This document shows, in pieces, positions 11,633 to 23,196 of a stretch of DNA of 64,000 nt. Source of the stretch: Perognathus longimembris pacificus (taxonomy: Eukaryota; Chordata; Mammalia; Rodentia; Heteromyidae); assembly GCF_023159225.1 (NCBI RefSeq), contig NC_063169.1, forward strand, positions 55,639,934-55,703,933. The letters are read 5' to 3'. The position numbers and the translations under genes are program-made. Under the pieces are notes generated by a model, which had not been told where the DNA came from, did not search any database, and saw only the letters and a program-made list of their open reading frames with translations. The first letter of the stretch is position 1; every line of letters begins with the position of its first letter.

Positions 11633-12379
11633 CGTTGTAGCTGGTCTCCAATGTTGGCCCCAAACCTCTCCTCTAAAGCTCACATCTTTATGTGGAACCC
11701 ATCTTTACAATTGTAACAAACACAGTTAAATTCATGTAGTATAGTCAACCTTGAGAATGAATCTATATTTTTAACCTCCTCTTCACCCCTTCCCTCCTCT
11801 ACTTCATTTGCTTCAATCATTTGGAATTTCTCTTATGGTTGCTGATTTTTTTAAACCTTTTCTTCTATTTGATTATAATTCTCATCCTTCTTTGTCATGT
11901 CATTCCTCTTTAATTTCCTCTTTTATTTATTCATTTTTTTCTATGTAGAAGGGATGCCTGTGTGGTCAGGTTCGTAAATCATTGCATACATAACAATCTT
12001 TATTTTTCCTTATTGTAGATTAATATTTATTTTATTACGGAATTCTACGTTCAAGCTAATTTTTTCTTAGCTTTATGAAATTATTTGTTTGTAATACTTG
12101 ATCTTAAGATATAAAATGCAATAGGAAACTGATTCCCCCCACCCCCTTTTTAAGGGTAATTAATTTTCTTCCTTAGAATTTTTTCTCTGTGTCTTTGGAA
12201 TTCCAATAATCTCATTAAGACTGGTGTTTTCTGCTTGTTGGTTTTCTAGATGTTCTGACTCAGGACTTTGTCAGCTCTTTTCAGAAAGAACATTCAGAGT
12301 CTCAGTTCATAAAGTTTGTATAAGGAAATTTCTTGGGTTCTTTTTGGTTAGTATTTCTGTCTCTTTGAGAATACTAGTG

Positions 12380-12660
12380 TTTGAATTTACAGCTTTGCAC
12401 TTGCTTGTTAGGCACTCTACCACTTGAACTACTTCCCCAGAACTTTTTGCTTTAATTATTATTTTTTGAATAGGACCTTGTGTTTATGCCTGACTTGGCT
12501 TTGGCCATGATTTATTTGTACTGCCCACTTCGGTTTTATTGGTTGGCATAGGGATGTTGTGTGCTTTTACCTTGAGTGGGCCTTGAACTCTGATCCTCTT
12601 GATCTCAGCTTCCTGAGTAGCTAGGGCTTATAGACTAAGCTGTTATTATTTCTTGTGTGG
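12380..12660 (-). mobile_element. Old SINE remnant, reverse
   Basis: 'ctctaccacttgaactac' (reverse A-box region) and later 'ggccttgaactctgatcctc' with 'cttcctgagtagctaggg' outline a worn type II or related element. A stretch near 12520-12560 suggests an internal insertion or a second head. Confidence 0.55.
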
Positions 12661-13224
12661 CACCTGTGAGGAAACAAAACAGAATATAGAAGGAAAAATA
12701 AAATGTACATGTCTGAGACTTTAACAAAATTTCTTAGCAGCTAGATTATTTGTTATCCCAACAATCATTAGCTTAACACAACAGTCATTCTATTTTTTTT
12801 CTTTCAAACAAACTTGACGGTCTAGAAATAAGATATACTGTCATTCTTTCTGGTCATGAAGCTTATACAGTTACAGCCAGGCAGGAGAACCTTAGGTTAT
12901 CAAATCAATATATTCTTGAGGAGATGCTAAGGCTACTTTATCTGCTGCAAAGCCTATGTTCTTATTCGTTTTCTTGAAAAGATTGGAGGTAGGCTGGCCT
13001 GAAATAATAATTTGGCTCCATTCATTATAAATATCATTTCTAACCACTCACCAAGTGCATTGAGATGACATCTTTAGATTCCATGAATTTCTGAAAAAGG
13101 TATTAGTACTATATAAAATTACACGCAAAAAAATCAACCAAAAAGAAAGAAAATCCCTAAACTAAACAAACAGCTTAGGTACACTGTATGGACGTTGCTT
13201 TGTGTTGGGCTCCTCTTCTGTTTT

Positions 13225-13395
13225 GTGTAAGCATGGCTTCCTTTAATTTTCATAGCAGCTGCACGAGGCAAGCACTGTTATTACTTTACTTTTACATGGG
13301 AGGAAAATAAAGTTCAGAGAACTTGCCAAGTCACGCAATTAGCCAACAACCAAGCAAGGATTTGAATCCAGGCTGCTTGAATCCTTCTGAGTGCT
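13225..13395 (+). mobile_element. MIR SINE
   Basis: Textbook MIR order: 'tttaattttcatagcagctg', 'acatgggaggaaaataaag', 'tcagagaacttgccaagtca', 'gatttgaatccaggctgc'. The short forward frame at 13323-13520 is embedded in it and is not a gene. Confidence 0.88.
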
Positions 13396-13649
13396 TGCTG
13401 AGGGTGCACAGAGGTGTGGGAATTGTTGAAGAGTGTGATTCGTGTATCTCACCATCTGAGAAGTCATGGAGGACGCGGCTCCAGAAGGCACTAGAAGCTG
13501 AGGAAGAGGACAGTCTGTAGGAAAAGCGAATATTTTATTTTTATTCTGTAGGAGTACAGTTTAAATTTGCACTTTCTAGACAGTTGGCTCTACCTTGGGG
13601 CAATGCTCCTAGGGTTTCCTTTGCACTGGTTAATTAAGTAATTAATAAT

Positions 13650-13890
13650 TTTTATGCTCCTCCTGGGGCTTGAACTCAGGTCCTGAGTACTGTCCTTGAG
13701 CTTTTGTGCTCAAGGCTAGTGCTTTACCACTTGAGCCACAAGTCTACTTGAAGCTTTTTGCTTGTTAATTGGAGGTAAGAGTCTCACCAACTTTCCTGGT
13801 CTGGCTGGCTTTGAACCATAATCCTCAAATCGCAGCTGCCTGAGAAGCCAGGATTACAGGTGTAAGCCACCAGTGCCCAGCTTGCACTAG
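13650..13890 (-). mobile_element. Type II SINE, reverse
   Basis: 'cctggggcttgaactcagg', 'cttttgtgctcaaggctag', 'taccacttgagccacaag', 'ttaattggaggtaagagtc', 'aagccaccagtgcccagc': all modules are in the expected reverse order. Confidence 0.9.
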
Positions 13891-13892
13891 TT

Positions 13893-14090
13893 ATTTTTGA
13901 GATAGTCTTGCTTCTTTGCCCACTTGGACTATGACCTTTCTATTTTTTTTTTAATTTCTTGTGGTAGCTGAGTTAACAGGCGTTTGCCCCCATGCCAGCC
14001 ATTTCCATTGCACTCTTCTGACTGATCTAGCATGGAATCTTTGGATCTCAGCCTCCCATGTGGCTAGGATGACAACTGTGAGCCTCTGTG
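13893..14090 (-). mobile_element. Old 7SL/B1-type SINE remnant, reverse
   Basis: 'ttttgagatagtcttgc', 'cttggactatgacc', 'atctcagcctcccatgtgg' and 'ctaggatgacaactgtgagc' describe a diverged head-type monomer abutting the previous SINE. Confidence 0.55.
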
Positions 14091-14359
14091 TGGGAGGAGA
14101 GGATACTTTGACATCACAGCACAGTGAATGGGACCCATTGGAGAAAATTGTAGGTTGTTGTGTGTGGGTGCTGGGATTCCTCTGTGTACCATCAACGTTT
14201 CTGAGGCCTAGTTGAGTTGGTACTTTGGGTTTATAAGTATGTTATGTACACAATTTTCTGCTTAGTGACACACATTGGTATCTAAGGTGGTTGAAGTAAT
14301 GGAGAATGAAAATCTAGTTATTTCAATCATGTAGATAGAGCTTTAAGATTTGGTTTCTT

Positions 14360-14625
14360 CTCATTCAGAACTGGGCTTGAATTACCATGTATTCTGGATG
14401 ACATTTATTGTCAAAGCATAATATGGTTCAATCGTATTTGCTCATCGGAATAATTGCAAATAAAGGTCAGGACAGCACCATCCGGTTTGCAATGATTCTG
14501 GCCCATATGAATTCCAAATAATCTGTCCACTTTTAAGTAGGCCATTAACAAGGAAGGATGAAAATAAATGCCAGAGAGAAAATTCTGGTAAGGACTGTAG
14601 AGTACTTTCAATTTCCAGCTTTCAG
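14360..14625. promoter_or_regulatory. Candidate conserved noncoding element
   Basis: Repeat-free, evenly mixed sequence with homeodomain-type ('taattgcaaataaa') and AT-rich factor words, several retained CpGs ('caatcg', 'catcgg', 'atccgg') and no microsatellite. A 66-codon reverse frame exists but lacks splice flanks. It has the look of a deeply conserved enhancer. Conservation itself cannot be seen from one sequence, so this is inference. Confidence 0.35.
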
Positions 14626-15880
14626 AGCATTTCTATGCACATAGATGAATCAAGAGCCAGTTGAATAGTTAAGAAAATGCTTTTCACAGAACTGTTTAAA
14701 ATTTAACAGGTGTCAAAGAAATTCTACCAAAGAAACTGAAGTGCATTTTGAGTGTTTTATGTTTGGTGTTTTTGCCTGACACAAGGACAAAATGTGAGAC
14801 AGAGTATCCTCATCCGGGGAATGCTGAAATCCCAACTCCAGTTTAGATTTCATCATGTTCCAGAAATATCCTGGATCATTAAATTAATTCACTGTCAAAG
14901 AATGCACCAACTCCTATGGATTTTATTCCAATGTGACCTACTAAGAAACTTGCTTTAATGAGCCACACTGTGATTTGATTAAGTCCAGGTTGTTCTATGT
15001 CGTGTTTATCTGTGGGAGTCAAGGCAATTGTGTGGTAGGCTAAATTCCTTCACCATTTGAACCTCCTCTACTAGAGTGATCTCTGAGCCCTGGCTCTGGT
15101 ATTTCTTCAAATGTAAAGGCTTCTTCTCACATCTCATCCTGAATTCCATTTCCTCTGAATTCCAATCAAGGGCAACGGAATAATTCAATTCCCTTTGACA
15201 TTTTTGATGCAATCTGACAGAATTGCAATCTCCCCGTAGAATCTCAGGAGTAGTCTATGTGGGGGGCTGGTGCATCATTTCCCACACTGAAATTTGGGGG
15301 GTTGTTTTGGTGCGTGATTCAAAGCTGTTGAGGGTGAACTTTCCCTCATATCTCTTATACTGTCACAGCTTGGATACATTCACTTTAGTTAGTACAAAAA
15401 CATATTGCTACACCAAGCTTGGTTCCTCAGGAAATGTAAAAGGACATGCAGAAAATAAGTGGTGTGATGAACTTTTTGTAGGATACAATAGAAAAAAAAA
15501 TGTGGTATGACACAAAGCTATTGTTCAAGACAGGGTTAAATTTCTAAAGGACTGATTCTAGTCTGCAGCCTGGCTAGCCAAAGTGGGGATGGAGGATAGA
15601 GGAACGAGCTTACGAGTCACAACATGTTTCCTGGGACATGAACAGACTTTTATCTACCCCAGCCCCTAAGTTTTATCCTTCAGTGGTTTTCTATTACCCC
15701 AACTCTCCGAACTTCTTATTTGGACACTGTTTATTCTTTCGTCTTGTGGTCAGATTAGCCAGACAGCAAGGTCCCAGTGGTCAAGGTCTATGTTTGATAC
15801 TGCTGTTGTGACTCCAGTATCTTAGCGTGTGTGGAATGCACAGGCCATGTCCCTTGATTTTTGTAAAATGGAATAAAATT
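14626..15880. other. Unique sequence, no gene seen
   Basis: No SINE or LINE that I recognise. A 95-codon forward frame (15223-15510) and a 68-codon reverse frame (15006-15212) show no family motif. Confidence 0.4.
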
Positions 15881-15884
15881 GAGT

Positions 15885-15955
15885 CAAATGCTAGAGATAT
15901 AGCTCAGTGATAGACTAGCATGGACAAGACCCTGGTTTTGATTCTCAGCATGAGG
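15885..15955 (+). mobile_element. ID-like monomeric SINE
   Basis: 'gctagagatatagctcagtg' (A-box region) and 'ccctggttttgattctcagc' (B-box region) give a tRNA-Ala-type ID monomer without the right monomer. Its tail passes into a G/A-rich stretch and then (AG)n. Confidence 0.7.
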
Positions 15956-16001
15956 GACGGGGAGGGAGAGGAGAAGAGGCGAGAAAAAAGAAAGGGGGGG
16001 A

Positions 16002-16002
<1 letters not shown>

Positions 16003-16032
<30 letters not shown>
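16003..16032. repeat. (AG)n microsatellite
   Basis: Pure AG run of about 15 units, located in the tail of the ID-like SINE upstream. Confidence 0.95.
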
Positions 16033-16035
<3 letters not shown>

Positions 16036-16174
16036 TGGGAATCTTGACCCAGGCTCAGCACAGAACCCACTAAATCTCCTTCTCTTTGATAGTCACCTCA
16101 TATCCCCTGCCCGTCCCCCCAAATATTCTTCTGCCCTAACAACCACACAGGTTCTTTTCTAAAGATATCATTTT

Positions 16175-16179
<5 letters not shown>

Positions 16180-16205
<26 letters not shown>

Positions 16206-16207
16206 TT
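16180..16207. repeat. Poly-T run
   Basis: About 28 consecutive T. It may be a reversed A-tail, but no recognisable retroposon body follows it. Confidence 0.9.
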
Positions 16208-16589
16208 GCTTTTCTCATCTATAGTCCCCTTCTTAGATGCCAATATTTAGGTGTACAGCATTCATTCATTTTTAAAAATCAATAATCAACAGGTTAATGG
16301 CTCCTAAGTATATGTGAACAAGTTAATAATTACCAAGTACACTAGATTATGCTGGTTTAGTTGCCTAGTCTTAACACAGGACTTAATAATAAGTGGATGC
16401 TCAAGGGTCTTCTAAGTGGATTTGCAGTATATGAATACGGCTTTCAGTGAGCAGGGCAATATCATCTTTTTGTTGTTGTTGTCATTGTTGGAGCTCATTC
16501 TTGCTTCCAAAGCCCAAGTTATTTCTTTATTTTTCATTCCTTTTTTTTTCCTCTTGAAATATTACATTTGATTACAAAATCAATATGTT

Positions 16590-16720
16590 GTTATTTGTAA
16601 AGTCTTGGCAAATACAGGAGGACAGTAAGAAAATCAAATGCATCCATAATTCAATCACTCAGAGATAAACATTTCTAAAGTAATTTTCTTCCAGACTTTT
16701 CCTGTGAGTGGATGCACTTG
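16590..16720. mobile_element. Probable ancient LINE fragment
   Basis: 'aagaaaatcaaatgcatcca', 'taattcaatcactcagagat' and 'aacatttctaaagtaatttt', followed by 'cttccagactttt', resemble a widespread old mammalian LINE-type segment. I recognise the word order but cannot name the subfamily. Confidence 0.45.
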
Positions 16721-17099
16721 CGCTTCATTCCATAATCTCGGATATACAAGAAATGTTTTCTTGTTTTTCTTTTTTTAAATCCAAATGAAACCCGACCTTC
16801 TCTCTGAGTATATTACAATTGCTTGCCAACTTCAAAAAAATTTCACGGATTTTTAAAATTATAATTGACTGGAAAATATAAATTAGCCTATGGAAAAGTA
16901 GATTCTTAAGATAATATCCATCTCCCATTTAAGATGGTATGTATAACTTAATTCAATTTTTCTCTTGTTTCTCAGAAAATCACTGTAGGATTTTTCTTTT
17001 AGAGGCTGAGTGGGAAAGTTTCACCCTTGTCTAAGTTACTTGGAGATGTTTCGTATTTTATTGCAATTATGTAAAGTATCTGTCGTATCTTAGCGCTTT

Positions 17100-17285
17100 A
17101 TGCTCTTAACTTGGCTTTTCCCATTCACAGCTATCACTCTACCACTTGAGCCACACCCTTCTTCCACTTAGGGCTTTTTGCTGGTTACTTGGAGATAAAA
17201 GTCTCTTGAATTTGTATACCTAGGATTCTCAAATCATAGTCTTTGCAATAGATAGAAATATAATTGTGAGCCACCAGAGCCAGTC
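17100..17285 (-). mobile_element. Old type II SINE, reverse
   Basis: 'ctaccacttgagccacacc', 'tggttacttggagataaaag' and 'gtgagccaccagagccag' are recognisable. The head is partly decayed. Confidence 0.7.
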
Positions 17286-17371
17286 TTACTCTGCTTTTTT
17301 AAATCATAGCCTGAGCTCTACCACTTGAATCATGCCTCCATTCTTAAAGAATCCCATTCTCTCTCTTTTTT

Positions 17372-17638
17372 ATTTTTTTGTGCTGGTCCTGGGGCTTGAA
17401 ATCAGGGCTTGGGTATTGTCCTTGAGCTTCTTTTTGCTCAAGGCTAGCACTCTACCATGTGAGCCTCAGCTCTACTTCTGGCCTTTTTTTTTTTTTTTTT
17501 TTTTTTTTTTGAGTAGTTATTGGAGCTAAGAGTCTCCTGGACTTTCTTGCCTGGGCTGGCTTTGAACTGCGATCTTCAGATCTCAGCCTACTGAGTAGTT
17601 AGGATAACAGGTTAGAGCCCCAGGCACCCAACTTGAAA
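17372..17638 (-). mobile_element. Type II SINE, reverse, with expanded junction T-run
   Basis: Normal reverse order, but the junction between the two monomers (after 'ctacttctggcc') is expanded to a run of about 24 T at 17486-17510. The internal A-rich linker, like the 3' tail, can therefore grow into a homopolymer. The forward frame at 17332-17529 is a by-product. Confidence 0.88.
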
Positions 17639-17892
17639 AGAATCTTGTTATAATGACAGTTCAATTTATTGTTTTTGACAATCCTTTGCAAGGTTGTTTG
17701 TATTTACTTAGTTTTCAATCATATTAGTAAAACTTCCATATTAGTCAAATTACGTTTTCAGTTTATTTCTTGGAAACGTTATATGAACCTTAGCATATTT
17801 GCATATGATACGATAACATATTGTACTTTTATTTCATGTCTTATTGCTAGACGTGAATGTGGAGAACACAGTAAACAATGCTAACATCCCTT

Positions 17893-18027
17893 TTCTTAGT
17901 TATAGGATCTCACTATGTTGCCTAGACTGCTCTAGAGCTACTGGGCTCAAATGCTCCTCCTATCTCAGCTTCCTGATAATTGGAACTACACATATCCATA
18001 TCAGAGTGCCCAACTCCGACATCCCTG
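17893..18027 (-). mobile_element. Old 7SL/B1-type monomer, reverse
   Basis: 'ggatctcactatgttgccta', 'gactgctctagagctactgg' and 'atctcagcttcctgataatt' match the reversed 7SL-derived consensus shared by B1 and primate Alu heads, without the right monomer. Confidence 0.7.
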
Positions 18028-18152
18028 TGTAAAGAGAAAGTTTCCAGTGCCTAATGGACATAGACTAGTTACCAATATCAGATAGATGTTCTCTTTTACT
18101 CGGGGTAAACAATAATTGTTTTAAAACATGCTCTTTGGATTGAACATTTCTT

Positions 18153-18360
18153 TTTTTTTTTTTTTTTTGGCCAGTCCTGGGCCTTGGACTCAGGGCCTGA
18201 GCACTGTCCCTGGCTTCTTCCCGCTCAAGGCTAGCATTCTGCCACTTGAGCCACAGCGCCGCTTCTGGCCGTTTTCTGTATATGTGGTGCTGGGGAATTG
18301 AACCTAGGGCCTCGTGTATCTGAGGCAGGCACTCTTGCCACTAGGCTATATCCCCAGACC
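18153..18360 (-). mobile_element. Young type I SINE with perfect 16-nt TSD
   Basis: Reverse dimer with a clean T-tail, right monomer and ID-like left monomer. It is flanked by an exact 16-nt duplication, ggattgaacatttctt, at 18137-18152 and 18361-18376. It retains CpGs in 'cagcgccgcttctggccg', which indicates a recent insertion. This copy fixes the true ends of the element: ID-like 5' end, A-tail after the right monomer. Confidence 0.95.
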
Positions 18361-18417
18361 GGATTGAACATTTCTTAAAATTTTTATAGCAATTTATTGA
18401 AAATAAACTAGCATATC

Positions 18418-18765
18418 TAGGCGCCATGGTTCAGGGCCTGTAACTCTTGCTACTCAAGAGGCTGAGATCTAAGGATTGCGGTCCAAAGCCAGTCCAGTCC
18501 GAAAAGTCTGTGAGACTCTTATTTCCAATTAACCAGCAGAAAACTGGAAGTGGAGTTGTGGCTCAAAGTGGTAGAGCGCTCACCTTGGGTGAGAAAGTTC
18601 AAGGACAGCACTCAGTTTTTGCTCTGTCAGGGACAGAGCCAGAAAGTTCAACAGTAAGGTACTTGGCTCATTTGCTCCAGGCCCTGGGTTCTGTCTCCAG
18701 CAACTCAAAACAAGGCCCACCACCAGCAGAAAACAAAACAAACAAATAAACAAAAAAACTTATTG
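18418..18765 (+). mobile_element. Type II SINE followed by an ID-like unit
   Basis: B1-like head ('ggctgagatctaaggattgc'), linker ('actcttatttccaattaacc'), right monomer ('ggagttgtggctcaaagtgg') and then an additional ID-like segment with 'ggtacttggctcatttgctc' and 'ctgggttctgtctccagc', ending in an AAAC/AAAT tail. The same ID-like variant occurs alone at 19655-19790. Confidence 0.75.
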
Positions 18766-19054
18766 TGTTGAAAGGTAAAAGTGTCAACATACTTTACTAA
18801 TTTATCCATCATGGAGTAGTTTAATTAGATAGTAGCATAATGATTAATGTGTATGACACGTTTATATGATTCCATTTCAACTAAATTTGACTAATGTCAT
18901 TTTTATTGCCATATTTTCCTTCTTCCACTGTATCATAATTTTCTCACAGAATTGTATTTTTCTTTGCAACATTTGACACTCTCTTCTAAACTATTCAGAA
19001 TTCATGGATATGTGTTGTTGCTAACCTATTAACTTCGCACTAATAATAAAAGCA

Positions 19055-19295
19055 ATGATAGTAGTGATCCAACACTTATTGAGCATTTACTATATGCCAG
19101 GCAGTTGTAAATATTAGAAATTTATAGCTAAAATTTTTACTCCTCATACATTAATCTCTGGAGGTAGATAGTAAATTTTTTCTTTTTTATGTGAACATAC
19201 TGAGGCATGAGCAAGCTTAAGCAAGTTCTTCCAGTGTTCAATAGGAAACAACAGAGCCTGGATTTGAATCCACTCAGTAGAATCCCAGAGTTGCG
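19055..19295 (+). mobile_element. MIR SINE
   Basis: 'acacttattgagcatttact', 'atatgccaggcagttgtaa', 'aacatactgaggcatgagc' and 'cctggatttgaatccactc' follow the MIR consensus order. Confidence 0.85.
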
Positions 19296-19654
19296 TATCC
19301 CTTTCATGGATGATCATGTTATTGTGTAGATCATACTGGAAAGCTCCTTTTATTGAAACTATTATTGTGCTTTCTATGTGTGGTTATTGTACAGCAAATA
19401 GGCTAAGATGTGCAATATGTTTTTTCTGTTATGACATAAATTTTTCTTTATTTGTACTTTTCAAGATTGAACTTTTGACCCTTCTATGTGAAATGGCCCT
19501 GACAGAATATTGTGAAGTAATCATTAACATCATACTTAACCAGCGTAACTTTGGTTATTTCCTAAATCTTTGCTTTGCAATTCTTGATTTTTGTGGAAAG
19601 CAAAGTATTTCCTGTGGTATAAAAAAAATACCACCCTTAGTCCGGCTACTATGA

Positions 19655-19798
19655 GGCACGTGGTCTGTGATTGGTCCACCCTCAGAGGGAGGGGCATGGA
19701 GCTCAATGGTAAGGCACTTAGCTCTTTTGCTTGAGGCCTTGGGTTCTGTCCCCAGCAACTCAAAACAAACAAACAAATAAAAAAAAAACCCAGGCAAC
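19655..19798 (+). mobile_element. ID-like SINE variant
   Basis: 'ggagctcaatggtaaggcac' and 'ttgggttctgtccccagc', then 'aactcaaaacaaac' and a long A-rich tail. It is a tRNA-like monomer of the variant also fused to the SINE at 18418. The reverse frame of 78-86 codons over it is spurious. Confidence 0.65.
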
Positions 19799-21279
19799 AA
19801 CAACAACAACAACAAATTACCTGCTGTCAGACCATGGGCTTTGCTGGTTAATTGGATTTCTGTTGAGGGCGAGGTTCTGAACTTTCAAGGGATCTGAAAC
19901 AAGAATTGAGAAATGGGCTCTGGTCCAGTCTCTCTGACATACGGTGGCCGCTAGAAAATGGAAAGATATCTAATTAAGTAACATAAAATTAAGTTCCTTC
20001 CAGGGCTAGAAGTTTATTATCTACATGGTAAAGACATTAATACAATTCAAAAAATTTCAAAAACCTTTTTTGGTGTACATAAAGATTATGGAGTTCTTTG
20101 GCCACTTTCTTTAGTCAATGCAACATCTTAAAATTTAAAAAAAAATGACCAATTTATTATTAAACATCTTCAATTTTGAGTGGTAGAGTTATAATTCCAC
20201 TGTTTTTGTTTTGGAAAGTAAATTTAATTGACCCTCTAGATATACTTTAACTGCAACCACGTTTTTATTTCTCCTTTTTACCCTATATGCCCCCTCTTCA
20301 AAAAAGATTAAAATAATAGTTACTTCCTAGTTCCACTGTACATAATGCTGCTTAAATGGAGTGCATTTCAGTTCATCAAACCCTCCACTCATTTCCACTG
20401 TTGCACAATGTTCTTTCATTTTATTCTCTATCAACTTAGTTTACTATGCATTGTAAAGGAACTAACTTTTCCCACATTTGTTTGTCTCTCCAGTTGCGTG
20501 TGTCTTTTGTGCTTTAATTGCAGGTTAGATTGGGCTCTCTGCATGAAGATGGATCCGTTTGGGAGCCAAATTTCATTAGTCCTTCTACAAAGATAGGTCC
20601 AATAACAGATGCAATGAATTTCAACTACCATTTCCTTCGGGATCACAGATGGTGTTGATGTGGAAGACATCTGTGGCACAGGCTAGAGGAGGGATGGTTG
20701 GCTTCCTTTAGAGTCAAGGCAAAGGATGTGGCCAAAAAGATCTAAGGATGCTATGAGGAATTCCACATGTGCACACAGGTCAGTGGAAGACAGAACAGAT
20801 TCAGAGCTCATCAAGGCATGACCCAGGAATTGTCTAGGTGCTGGCTTTTCCTATTTTGTTTCTTGAAGGAAACTATCATGCATTTGAAGAATTCATAGAA
20901 AGAGTTCTAATGGAGAGAAATGTTTGTCAATAGGAACATGGTCACAGCAAGTCTGAATTCCTTTTTCCCACTGCTGAGGATTGCTATATGTCAAGAGCTA
21001 GCAAGAAGTTGCAAGGCAGATAGAATCTCTATGGGAAAAGTGACAAGTAGAGGAAGTGTAGGACTACTGTACATGGGCCTAGATTAGACATATATTAACT
21101 TAATAAGTATTACTGAGAAGCTACTAGAATCTGTGACAGCTGCTGAGAAACTAAGATATGCAAATTACCCATAATCCTGAACTCTCCAGCATTTATGTTC
21201 TTATTAGGAACTTTCTTTTAATCATTTTCAATGTGTTTACTTGAACAACTCATTCTTTTCACCATCCTGTGCTATAAAT
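19799..21279. other. Unique sequence, no gene seen
   Basis: Starts with a short CAA run, then about 1.4 kb without recognised repeats. A forward frame at 20345-20596 and its reverse counterpart are unsupported by motifs or splice pairs. Confidence 0.4.
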
Positions 21280-21440
21280 ACTAGTCTCACAATAAGTAGT
21301 TTACATTATTAATACATGCAGTCATCACACAACCAAAGAGAGAAGTAATTTACCCTGAGGTTAAATAGCTTTGAAGCTGGAGAGCTGTAAACTGTACCCT
21401 GGCCATATAGGTCCAGAGTCTGGCCCTTAATCATGATTAT
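21280..21440 (+). mobile_element. MIR-like SINE remnant
   Basis: 'agaagtaatttaccctgagg', 'ttaaatagctttgaagctgg' and 'ccagagtctggcccttaat' correspond to the second half of MIR. Confidence 0.65.
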
Positions 21441-22532
21441 AGTTTCACTGATGAAATTCTTTGAGCTAAACTTCCTGTGAAACTTTATCTTAAGCCTTAG
21501 TATTTATGCATTTCCATTTCTTTGAGTCATACTGTCTATATGTCATGTCTTATTTTCTGGAATGTTCTATATGTAATAGGCCTTTGGAGTATGTTGTTGA
21601 TAATTAGTCTCACCAGGCAGGCAAAGAGGGTCAACTTATGGTTGCATAAGTGGTGTTGGCAAATTTCCTTAAATTCAGTTTTTATTATGCTTCATAACTG
21701 TCAGGTGACCTCAGTTAATAAGTTTTTAAGTAAAGCTGAACCCCAGGGAAGGTAAGCAGGACCAATGCTTGTCTCAGCTCATATACAGGCCTGAAAGTTC
21801 TTGGTTATCTGGATGCATAAGAAGAATTGGCAGGACACTTGATGATCCAGTAGACTTGCTCTAGTTGTTCTTAGGACAAACATTCTGCCTGCTTTTTCTT
21901 GATTGCACAATTCTCTCCCTACCTTTTTTCTTTGTAGTGTGTGCTTCCTTATTACACTTGGTGCCCATTTTTTCATGCCAGAGACTGTACATATTTCCAT
22001 AGCTGTTCGGTGTTTGCTAGCATAGACACAAGCTTCACATAGACAGTACCTCACGGGACCTGGTTTCAGGAACAGGTCGGGTGCTGACACTTATTTGTAC
22101 AACCAGCCTAGGTCCAGTTCCCTTTGGCTCAGGAGCAAACTCCTTTCCACTAATTTATGTGGCCACCACACAAATGTGATGTGTGTAGAGCTTTCTGCAA
22201 GAAGTTCTGGGTATGTCAGGCACTCTGAGCATCTAGGAAGGGTGTTGTGAAGTTGTCAGGCTATTTGCATGGCTTTTCCGGCATAAACATATTGTTAATC
22301 TATTTCTACATTGGATGCCTAGGAGATCCTTCTGAGTAATTTGTGTAGTGTGTGGGCCGGAGAACAGATAAATGAATCTCTTGGTTTGAGTGGACAGAGA
22401 ATTTGGGAGCTAGACCCTGAAACAGTCAGAATTTCAAAACTTAAAAATTTAAACTCATGTCTAAAAATGAAGTTGTTACCAAAGTGGTTAGTTTTGCAGT
22501 TATATCAAAGTGATAGGGCAGAAAAGAATCTC
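21441..22532. other. Unique sequence, no gene seen
   Basis: No SINE seen. The 103-codon reverse frame at 21779-22090 has no recognisable domain. Confidence 0.4.
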
Positions 22533-22545
22533 AAGAGATAATCTA

Positions 22546-22619
22546 CACTGCCTTACCTATGAAACTGCAACCCCTCTGTACATCTCTTTGACAATAAATA
22601 AATAAATAAATTTAAAATA
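22546..22619 (+). mobile_element. Severely 5'-truncated LINE-1 3' end with TSD
   Basis: A short insert ('cactgccttacctatgaaac', 'cctctgtacatctctttgac') ends in an AATA-type tail. It is flanked by a perfect 13-nt duplication, aagagataatcta, at 22533-22545 and 22620-22632. The tail and duplication define this as the 3' end of a retroposon. Its reverse complement occurs at 25165, 35090, 55440 and 58382, so the family is common here. Assignment to L1 is inference from its structure. Confidence 0.8.
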
Positions 22620-22739
22620 AAGAGATAATCTAGACCATTTCCCACTGAGAAACTACAACAGATAGATATCAACCGGAGATTTGTATCCAAAGAGCTCACC
22701 CCTCTCCCCCTCCAAAAAACCTGCAGAGCAGCATGCCCT

Positions 22740-22950
22740 TGAGAAGTGGTCAAACTAGAACCCCGTATCTCCTCATCTGGGCCTTGTTTTCCTTCTTGGC
22801 CTCCATCACTACTTGCTTACTGTGTACTTACCTGTTTATTTGTTTGCTCTTGTTAGATTACACGCTTTATGTGGTAGTTTGGTCACCAGATGCCTAGATA
22901 TGGTACACATATTTTGAAAATATTTGTTGAATGTGTAAATGAATATATCC
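22740..22950 (+). mobile_element. L2 3'-end fragment
   Basis: 'tactgtgtacttacctgttt' then 'atttgtttgctcttgttaga' and a terminal 'atatttgttgaatg' fit the common 3' end of L2. An AT/AC microsatellite follows at 22946-22975. Confidence 0.6.
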
Positions 22951-23159
22951 ATATATATATACACACACACTCACTTCTGGAAATATAGTCAACAAAGATA
23001 GTATCTAAGGAAAAAGGGGGTAACATGGCATATTTTTATGTCATAAACATATTTCATTATTTAAAATAAAATAAAAAAGTTGATTTGCTTTACAATGATC
23101 TTTCCAGGATCCTATCTATTACACAAGGAAGTAAAAGTCTATGAAGATATGTTGTAATG

Positions 23160-23196
23160 CAGATACATACATACATACACACACATACATGAATCT
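23160..23196. repeat. (CATA)n-like microsatellite
   Basis: Short ATAC/CATA tetranucleotide run with ACAC interruptions. Confidence 0.85.
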
